Positions 7,501 to 11,644 of a DNA stretch of 11,644 bases are shown one piece after another. How positions within the stretch are numbered: the first letter of the stretch is position 1; every line of letters begins with the position of its first letter. The stretch comes from an uncultured Collinsella sp. (GTDB lineage: Bacteria; Actinomycetota; Coriobacteriia; Coriobacteriales; Coriobacteriaceae), in the NCBI GenBank assembly GCA_900541285.1, contig UQJA01000060.1:1-11644 (forward strand). The letters run 5' to 3'. The notes under the pieces are model-generated. The model was not told where the DNA came from, searched no databases, and saw nothing but the letters and a program-made list of their open reading frames with translations. The position numbers were made by a program, and so were the translations under genes.

Positions 7501-7893
7501 GAGACATTGATATTCGTACCGATACCGATAGACGTGGGAACGTAAATTCCCGGCTTCACGGTGGCCGTCGCTCCCGCTGAAGCCGCATTCGCACTCTGAG
7601 CCTGCTCAACACTATTTGAAGAGCCAGACTCGCCGCCATCGGTCTCGTCGCTATTCTGGTTTTCGGCATCCTCGCTGGTGTTACCTACAGCAGCGGACTC
7701 ACTTGAGGAACCCCCCCCCCATTACAGTTTCCGCGGTAGAAACTGTCTGGGCATCGTTGGCGATGGCCTGCGAGATCGGGGGCATAACGAGCGACAGTAC
7801 CAGGCTCAAAACGGAGGCTCCGCACAAAACGCCTGCCAGTACACGGCGCGTCGCTTTTTTACTCTGCTTAGTTTTTTCTGAATTCGCTTTCAT
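4542..7893 (-). CDS. Large pilin adhesin, choice-of-anchor A type; interrupted at a poly-G tract (phase-OFF as written)
   Basis: The gene starts at ATG 7893-7891 with GGAGGA seven bases upstream. Residues 1-45 are a long signal peptide (KKATRR, hydrophobic core, cleavage near SQAIA). At 7711-7720 ten G residues (coding strand) put the signal peptide frame into a TGA at 7701-7699 after 64 codons. With 9 or 12 G it continues into the 1005-codon frame below, giving 1116 or 1117 residues. Domains in the joined 1116-residue product: a low-complexity Ser/Glu/Asn linker (62-110); a region like the choice-of-anchor A adhesive domain (about 115-575, with GRDMYIGG, MWNFVDTTSLTI, AMIGSILVPN); a CnaB domain with E-box YYIKEETAPAGY (697-708); a second with YTLVETQAPFGY (834-845); a Spy0128/FctA-like isopeptide pilin domain (887-1071); sorting signal LPLSG (1075-1079); a membrane helix; and a basic tail. 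It is probably the tip adhesin, with the backbone pilin gene following in the same operon. Confidence 0.8.
7711..7720 (-). repeat. Poly-G(10) tract inside the adhesin gene, probable phase-variation switch
   Basis: Ten consecutive C on the plus strand (G on the coding strand) lie at codons 58-61 of the adhesin, just after the signal peptide. Frame analysis shows that 10 G is out of frame and that 9 or 12 G restores a full-length product. Homopolymer runs of this kind are known slipped-strand switches of surface proteins in other bacteria. A base-calling error in the run is the competing explanation. Confidence 0.75.
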
Positions 7894-7947
7894 CGATGTC
7901 TCCTCCCCAAGAGACCGCGATCTTGCTCTTTCACTATCAAACGTATC

Positions 7948-7968
7948 TGCGCAATCTGTAATTGCGCA
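7948..7968. promoter_or_regulatory. Perfect hairpin in the pilus leader
   Basis: TGCGCAAT (7948-7955) and ATTGCGCA (7961-7968) are perfect reverse complements around a 5-base loop. They lie between the candidate -10 and the ribosome binding site, so they would be either an operator just past the start site or a 5' hairpin of the mRNA. Confidence 0.5.
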
Positions 7969-7983
7969 CGCTTAGTAATCTAT

Positions 7984-8013
7984 ATTGTAGCGATTGTTTG
8001 AATATCTGAACAA
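7984..8013 (-). promoter_or_regulatory. Candidate promoter of the pilus operon
   Basis: On the minus strand TTGTTC (8013-8008) is followed after 18 bases by TACAAT (7989-7984). The -10 is good and the -35 weak, which suggests a need for an activator. Transcription would begin near 7977. A 9-base direct repeat TTGTAGCGA overlaps the -10 (7985-7993) and recurs at 8028-8036, with an inverted TTCGCTA at 8080-8086; these may be binding sites. Confidence 0.4.
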
Positions 8014-8182
8014 GAAAACCGATAGTTTTGTAGCGAATTCTCAATTCTCTTGACATTTGCTCAGATTTACCTTTGTTTATTCGCTATCTATTTTTTGTTT
8101 CTGCTGGTAATTTAGTTGCCCATCATTTTTTTAATGGCATTAAATTAATTTGCACAACATTTTGCTCAAGAGCAAACATCCC

Positions 8183-8209
8183 GCTCACGGTCGAAAATCG
8201 ACCGTGAGC
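8183..8209. repeat. Perfect 12-bp palindrome upstream of the pilus operon
   Basis: GCTCACGGTCGA (8183-8194), loop AAA, then TCGACCGTGAGC (8198-8209). No T tract follows on either strand, so it does not look like an ordinary terminator. It lies between the HAD gene end and the pilus promoter. Confidence 0.7.
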
Positions 8210-8353
8210 AGTAGGTCATTAACCGGGAGGAATATCCTACCAAACTGATGAGAATATCTTTAACCCATCGGTGGTTAGAGGCGTGATGTTCAGACAACGT
8301 TATTTGAATTTTCGCGCAGATTTTCGGTATCAATTCGCCTAAATCGCCTGAGG

Positions 8354-8386
8354 CCACCACAGAGGTGCCTGCCCCCTTTGTGGTGG
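8354..8386 (+). repeat. REP-like palindrome, copy 2 (diverged)
   Basis: CCACCACAGAGG (8354-8365) pairs with CCTTTGTGGTGG (8375-8386) with one mismatch; the loop is TGCCTGCCC, one base different from the other copies. It lies 13-45 bases past the stop of the HAD phosphatase gene. Confidence 0.8.
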
Positions 8387-8398
8387 TTCTCCCCTGCG

Positions 8399-9220
8399 CT
8401 ACAGCAGATGCTCCTCGATAAAGATCGCGATGCCGTCTTTGTCGTTGCTGGCGGTTACAAAGTCGGCGGCGGCACGAGTGGCGTCGCTGCCGTTTGCCAT
8501 GGCCACGCCCACGCCGGCGTCGGCCACCATGCAGGTGTCGTTGTCCGCATCGCCAAACACGCAGATGTTCTGGAGCTCCATGTCGTTGAGCTCCGCTACG
8601 CGCACAAGGCCGCGCGTCTTGGACACGCGCGGATCCATGAACTCGTAGAGCCGCTGCGTGGTTTGCAGAGCCGCCGCCTTAACAGTGTCATCGGCAAACG
8701 TCGACGCCCGCTCAATCACCCGCGGCATTACCTCGGGCGCCATGGTAAACATCACCTTGGGCTGCGGCTCGCGCAAAAACTCGGCAAAGTCGACCACCTG
8801 GTAGGGCACGCCGTCGACGCGCGACAGGTGCTCGACGCACGCGTTGCTCTCGGGCACGTAGAACACGCCGTCTCGGGGGCAGACGGGCGTTGCCGGAAGG
8901 TCCGCCATGTGCTTGCAGATGCGCGCGATGGTCTCGCCCGGCAGCGGATAGCTCAGCTCGTTGATGTCGTGCGCGCGGTCGATGACCTCGGCGCCACCGC
9001 AGCCCACCATCACGTCCACCAGGCCTTCGATGCCCCAGAGCTCGTACATGGCCTCGGTCGCGTGGGCGTCGCGCCCGGTGCACAGGCCAAAGAGCACGCC
9101 GCGCTCGCGCAGGGCGCGGATCGCCGCCACGGTGCGCGGGGACACCGTGTGCTGGCTCGTGAGCAGCGTGCCGTCAATATCGCAGAACACGGCTTTGATG
9201 TGGCTGAAGGTGGTGTCCAT
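8399..9220 (-). CDS. Cof-type HAD-IIB sugar-phosphate-type phosphatase
   Basis: The 273-residue protein starts at ATG 9220-9218, with AGAAAGG five bases upstream. All HAD motifs are visible: motif I DIDGT with nucleophile Asp14 and acid/base Asp16; motif II Thr48 in CTGR; motif III Lys201 in the DPRVSKTRG segment; motif IV GDADND (223-228), which binds magnesium. The cap inserted between motifs II and III is of the C2 (IIB) type typical of Cof/YidA proteins, cytoplasmic enzymes that hydrolyse small phosphorylated metabolites; the substrate cannot be read from sequence. Length is normal. A good promoter lies upstream, the next gene upstream is 227 bp away, and it appears to be transcribed alone. 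Confidence 0.92.
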   Translation of the reverse strand: MDTTFSHIKAVFCDIDGTLLTSQHTVSPRTVAAIRALRERGVLFGLCTGRDAHATEAMYELWGIEGLVDVMVGCGGAEVIDRAHDINELSYPLPGETIARICKHMADLPATPVCPRDGVFYVPESNACVEHLSRVDGVPYQVVDFAEFLREPQPKVMFTMAPEVMPRVIERASTFADDTVKAAALQTTQRLYEFMDPRVSKTRGLVRVAELNDMELQNICVFGDADNDTCMVADAGVGVAMANGSDATRAAADFVTASNDKDGIAIFIEEHLL

Positions 9221-9275
9221 GGGGGCCTTTCTGGGTTGTGCGGCGATGTGGGGTGTATTCGTGAACGGCGTACAT

Positions 9276-9306
9276 GGTATACCAAGGCGCAGGCGCGGCC
9301 TGTCAA
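9276..9306 (-). promoter_or_regulatory. Promoter of the HAD phosphatase gene
   Basis: On the minus strand a perfect TTGACA (9306-9301) is followed after 18-19 bases by GTATAC/TATACC within the palindrome GGTATACC (9276-9283). Transcription would begin near 9270, some 50 bases before the ATG. REP copy 3 ends a few bases upstream of the -35. Confidence 0.6.
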
Positions 9307-9314
9307 AGCAAAAA

Positions 9315-9347
9315 CCACCACAAAGGTGCCTGGCCCCTTTGTGGCGG
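9315..9347 (+). repeat. REP-like palindrome, copy 3
   Basis: CCACCACAAAGG (9315-9326), loop TGCCTGGCC, CCTTTGTGGCGG (9336-9347): a 12-bp stem with one mismatch. The preceding bases AAAGCAAAAA are shared with copy 4, so the repeated unit is longer than the palindrome. Confidence 0.85.
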
Positions 9348-9381
9348 CAGGATCCGGGGGGGGTGGCCTGGCCCGGGGCGC

Positions 9382-9446
9382 AAACCATCACAACATTCGA
9401 CGTTTTTCGGCAAAATCGTGATTTTCATCGAATGTTGTGATGGTTT
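9382..9446. repeat. 19-bp perfect inverted repeat at the MFS stop codon
   Basis: The 19 bases at 9382-9400 (starting AAACCATCACA) are the exact reverse complement of 9428-9446, separated by 27 bases that are rich in T and A runs. The repeat abuts the TAA stop (9447-9449) of the MFS gene. It may act as that gene's transcript end, but no T tract follows the stem; a small palindromic element is the alternative. Confidence 0.8.
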
Positions 9447-10727
9447 TTACTGCCTTGCGGCACGATCAAAATGCCGGCGTCCAAACAGCAGCAACACCGC
9501 GGGAACTGCCGTCACGACCATGCCCGCCCCTACGAGCGTCTGTTGCACGCCAAATGTCGCCGCCAGCCATGGGGCAATTGCCAGCGGGGCCACGCCGGCG
9601 AACATGTTGCCAAAACCCATGACCGAGTTGACGCGACCGAGCTGCTCGAGCGGGGCCGTCGTTTGCACGATCGTGTTGTGGAGCGGGTTGACGATGCCCC
9701 AAGCTATGCCCAGTGCAATCTGGCCGACGAGGGCTACACCCACGTACGGTGTCCCCACATAGAGCAAACTTCCCAGGCCCACGGACATGAGCGCCACGAG
9801 CAGGGTTTTAAGGTTGACCAGGTGCGGCGGCAAGCGGAGCGCGGCCACGGCGCCCAGCACCGCGCCCACACCGCTGGCCGACGAGAGCCAGCCCATCCAT
9901 TCGACACCGACGTGCAGGACATCGCGGTAGAAGAACGACTCCAGCGGATCGAAGGCACCGTAGCCAAAGTTCGAAAGGAAAATGATGCAAAACAGCAGGG
10001 CGAGAACGCTGTTGGTAAAGACTGTCTTGATGCTGGTCGCGAAGGTGGCGCGGGAGGACGTGCTGGGGTTGGAGCTTCGTCCCGCACGCTCCCCTTCCTC
10101 TGCCGAATCGGCATCCGCATGCCCGGCGACATGGCTGGCCTGCGGCCTAAAGCCCCAGCCGACGACGAACGCCAGCACGGTAAAGAGCATCATGAGCACG
10201 AACACCGCGCGCGACGACGCGGCCGCCGCGACAAAGCCGCCCAGTGTGGGGCCGACGATAATGCTCACGTTGGAGAACATGGCGATGGCGGAGTTGATGT
10301 CTTTGAGCTCGACAGGATCGTCAGTGAGGTAGGCTGGATAGGATGTGGCGATGGGCTGGGCGAATCCCATCACAAAGCCCAAGAGCACCGCGCCGAGCAG
10401 GACGATGCCGGTCGCGCTGCCAAAAACGAGGATCGCCGCGCCGGTTGCCAACGTGCCCACGATGCTCAGCAAGAAATGACGGCGCGGGCCCCAGGCGTCA
10501 AGCGCCGCGCCACCCGCAAAGGATCCCAAGATCACGAATACGTTCATAAACAGGACGGCCAGCGATGTCGCCACGACCGAGGCATCGTCTGCATAGGTGA
10601 GCGTTCCGATGACGCCGATGAAGTAGCTGGTCTGAAAACCGGTGTAGATGAGAAAGCGCATCGCCACCAGGCGTTTGGCCTGCACGGACAGCGAAGGTTG
10701 AGGCTTTGAGAAAAGAGAGGCGAGCAT
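9447..10727 (-). CDS. MFS transporter
   Basis: The 426-residue protein starts at ATG 10727-10725, with AAGGAG six bases upstream; a longer frame from 10766 has no comparable site. It is a 12-helix major facilitator: residues about 22-192 form the first six helices, a hydrophilic Ser/Ala/Glu-rich loop spans about 192-235, and six further helices follow. The loop between helices 2 and 3 carries a motif A-like GGAALDAWGPRR (72-83). MFS proteins of this type are proton-driven exporters or importers in the cytoplasmic membrane. The substrate cannot be told; the overall look suggests a drug or metabolite exporter. The gene stands alone, with a 19-bp inverted repeat abutting its stop. Confidence 0.88.
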   Translation of the reverse strand: MLASLFSKPQPSLSVQAKRLVAMRFLIYTGFQTSYFIGVIGTLTYADDASVVATSLAVLFMNVFVILGSFAGGAALDAWGPRRHFLLSIVGTLATGAAILVFGSATGIVLLGAVLLGFVMGFAQPIATSYPAYLTDDPVELKDINSAIAMFSNVSIIVGPTLGGFVAAAASSRAVFVLMMLFTVLAFVVGWGFRPQASHVAGHADADSAEEGERAGRSSNPSTSSRATFATSIKTVFTNSVLALLFCIIFLSNFGYGAFDPLESFFYRDVLHVGVEWMGWLSSASGVGAVLGAVAALRLPPHLVNLKTLLVALMSVGLGSLLYVGTPYVGVALVGQIALGIAWGIVNPLHNTIVQTTAPLEQLGRVNSVMGFGNMFAGVAPLAIAPWLAATFGVQQTLVGAGMVVTAVPAVLLLFGRRHFDRAARQ

Positions 10728-10899
10728 GGAGACTCCTTGTTTCGTACGAATGCGGACGGCGGGCATTCGCCACCGTCTGTCAAATCAATCTATCCGCATG
10801 AAACATTAAGGACGCATCAAGCCCCTTCTCTCCGTTTTTGCCAGCACGAACTACTTGGTAGATTGTAAGGCATGTCCCACACATCTACTAAAGCAAAAA

Positions 10900-10932
10900 C
10901 CACCACAAAGGTGCCTGGCCCCTTTGTGGTGG
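10900..10932 (+). repeat. REP-like palindrome, copy 4
   Basis: CCACCACAAAGG (10900-10911), loop TGCCTGGCC, CCTTTGTGGTGG (10921-10932): a perfect 12-bp stem. The preceding AAAGCAAAAA is shared with copy 3. Confidence 0.88.
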
Positions 10933-10958
10933 AAGTGACGTTTGCCCAGATAAAACCT

Positions 10959-10985
10959 GCCAAAATAAACCTGTCCCTTTTTGGC
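10959..10985 (+). repeat. REP-related hairpin, second variant
   Basis: GCCAAAA (10959-10965) pairs with TTTTGGC (10979-10985). The interior reads AAACCTGTCCC, again the CCTGnCCC core. A partial echo, TAAAACCTGCC, lies just before it at 10951. Confidence 0.6.
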
Positions 10986-11000
10986 ATGTTATGGCAACGC

Positions 11001-11110
11001 AGCGAGCCGGTTCCAAGTGCCCCAGGTCGCCCCGAAAGAGGAGCGACGCGTACTTTGGTACGCGAGCAACGGCTTGAGGGGCGAGATGGGGTGCTTGGAG
11101 CTGGCGCAGC
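11001..11110. repeat. Long imperfect hairpin after mobB
   Basis: TCCAAG (11012-11017) pairs with CTTGGA (11094-11099), and the next sixteen positions inward pair with only two mismatches and two G-U pairs, ending in CGCCCC/GGGGCG. The tip is CGCGTAC (11047-11053), loop TTTG, GTACGCG (11058-11064). It starts about 10 bases past the mobB stop. It lacks a T tract, so it may be a repeated structured element and not a simple terminator. Confidence 0.6.
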
Positions 11111-11118
11111 GTCAAGCC

Positions 11119-11644
11119 TTAAAGGTGATCTTGGATGAGATCGCAGATGGCTCGGGCGTCGTTGATGTTGATGGCTCGGGTCGCAAAGCCGGCGTCGAAT
11201 GCCTGGCGTGCCAGGGCTTCGTTGCAGGCAAGGGCCAGCGTGTGACCGTCGACCAGGTCGAGCGAGCTCTTGCCGCGCAGACGGTCGACACCGGAGCGCG
11301 CGACCACGATGTTGTCGAAGCCCTCGGTCTTGTAGCCCTCGATGATCACCACGTCGACATCGTTGTAACGCGACAGCAGCTCGCGCGCGGGCATCTCGTC
11401 CTCCTCGCGCGTGTCGGCGTACTCCGCCCAGCGCGTGGCGCAGATAAGGCCCACGTGCTTGGATCCGGCCTGGTGATGGCGCCACGTATCCTTAGCGGGC
11501 ACATCGATATCAAAGCCGTGATGCCCATGATGTTTGAGCGAGCCTACACGCAGACCGCGGCGGGTGAGCTCGGCGATAACCTTCTCGACGAGCGTGGTCT
11601 TGCCCGAGCCCGATTGGCCCACCAGACCAACGCGCTGGCCGCCA
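11119..11644 (-). CDS. mobB: MobB, molybdopterin-guanine dinucleotide biosynthesis adaptor (5' end cut)
   Basis: The frame is open to the right edge and ends at TAA 11121-11119, giving 174 visible residues. Near the start is a Walker A loop, GQSGSGKT, for GTP binding. The SLKHHGHHGFDID and PAKDTWRHHQAGS segments match the conserved His and Asp-rich MobB stretch, and VDVVIIEGYK is the family's DVVIIEG motif. MobB is a GTP-binding partner of MobA in attaching GMP to molybdopterin, the form of cofactor used by DMSO reductase-type enzymes. A typical MobB is about this long, so only a few N-terminal residues may be missing, although a fusion to another cofactor domain upstream cannot be excluded. 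Confidence 0.88.
   Translation of the reverse strand, partial: GGQRVGLVGQSGSGKTTLVEKVIAELTRRGLRVGSLKHHGHHGFDIDVPAKDTWRHHQAGSKHVGLICATRWAEYADTREEDEMPARELLSRYNDVDVVIIEGYKTEGFDNIVVARSGVDRLRGKSSLDLVDGHTLALACNEALARQAFDAGFATRAININDARAICDLIQDHL

Larger units (their letters stand above)
7894..8398. other. A+T-rich leader and promoter region of the pilus operon, no gene seen
   Basis: This 505-bp space is much richer in A+T than the genes around it (17 G/C of 60 at 8041-8100 and 18 of 60 at 8101-8160). It holds the pilus ribosome binding site, a candidate promoter, a hairpin at 7948-7968, short hairpins at 8161-8176 and 8183-8209, and a REP-like copy at 8354-8386. The only frame of note (minus strand, 8166-8360) starts inside the REP copy and matches no family I know. 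A T-rich stretch with a lone TTGACA at 8050-8055 on the plus strand has no good -10. Confidence 0.6.
10728..11118. other. Hairpin-rich intergenic region between mobB and the MFS gene
   Basis: This 391-bp space holds no gene I can support. From the MFS side it contains the MFS ribosome binding site, an inverted repeat CGAATGC/GCATTCG (10747-10753, 10763-10769), REP copy 4 (10900-10932), a related hairpin (10959-10985) and a long imperfect hairpin (11001-11110). I see no convincing promoter for the MFS gene. Confidence 0.6.

Noticed and set aside
4542..7559. GTG at 7559 as the true start of the adhesin (a 1005-residue protein without the upstream part)
   Set aside because: It would leave a sortase-anchored protein with no signal peptide, its nearest GGGAG is about 12 bases away, and an in-phase signal peptide lies upstream if the G run changes by one.
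8050..8081. Plus-strand promoter from TTGACA at 8050
   Set aside because: No acceptable -10 at 16-19 bases and no plus-strand gene downstream.
8166..8360. 64-codon minus-strand frame in the A+T-rich region
   Set aside because: It starts inside a REP-like repeat, runs through perfect hairpins, has no clear ribosome binding site and matches no family I recognise.
9356..9363. Run of eight G as a second phase-variation tract
   Set aside because: It lies between genes, upstream of the HAD promoter region, and does not interrupt any real reading frame.
8399..9391. N-terminal extension of the HAD phosphatase to 9391
   Set aside because: The extension would translate the promoter and a REP-like repeat; ATG 9220 has a binding site and places the DxD motif at residues 14-16 as usual.
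9447..10766. Earlier MFS start at 10766
   Set aside because: No good ribosome binding site, whereas ATG 10727 has AAGGAG at ideal spacing.
2687..10985. CRISPR array
   Set aside because: The repeated palindromes are kilobases apart, vary in orientation and have no regular spacers or nearby cas genes.

Overview
The window looks like chromosomal DNA from a G+C-rich, Gram-positive gut actinobacterium of the class Coriobacteriia. Collinsella is my best guess; this rests on overall gene style and the REP-like intergenic hairpins and is not proven here. Protein genes use strong AAGGAG/GGAGG-type ribosome binding sites. Sortase-anchored pilins point to a Gram-positive cell wall.

Layout, left to right. 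(1) 1-118, minus: N-terminal end of an unrecognised small acidic protein, with a sigma70-like promoter placed back to back with that of a tRNA-Ser(CGA) gene (276-366) and its terminator. (2) 431-570: an odd element carrying an exact 25-nt inverted copy of the tRNA-Ser 3' end, three perfect hairpins and a 9-bp closing repeat. (3) 736-2678, plus: a TRIC/UPF0126 family membrane channel, then a secreted protein with a bactofilin-like beta-solenoid followed by membrane helices. (4) 2687-2790: REP-like hairpins and a strong terminator shared by the converging plus and minus genes. (5) 2900-7893, minus: a two-gene pilus locus. The promoter-proximal gene encodes a ~1116-residue adhesin-like pilin. It is followed, with an 8-nt overlap (GTGAATAA), by a 549-residue SpaA-type backbone pilin. 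No sortase gene lies in the window. (6) 7894-8398: an A+T-rich leader/promoter region with several perfect hairpins. (7) 8399-9220, minus: a Cof-type HAD phosphatase. (8) 9447-10727, minus: an MFS transporter. (9) 11119-11644, minus: MobB (molybdenum cofactor guanylylation), cut by the window edge.

The main discovery is in the pilus locus. The adhesin gene is split by a run of exactly ten G residues (coding strand; 7711-7720) just after the signal peptide. As written, the signal peptide frame ends at a TGA eight bases beyond the run. Losing one G (9 G) or gaining two (12 G) joins it exactly to the 1005-codon downstream frame. This is the classic form of a slipped-strand phase-variation switch, here apparently in the OFF state. 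The backbone pilin starts inside the stop of the adhesin gene, so the switch could affect both pilus subunits.

The intergenic spaces are rich in hairpins. There are four copies of one 31-33 nt REP-like palindrome, two or more related shorter hairpins with a similar core, a 19-bp perfect inverted repeat at the MFS stop codon and a long imperfect hairpin after mobB.
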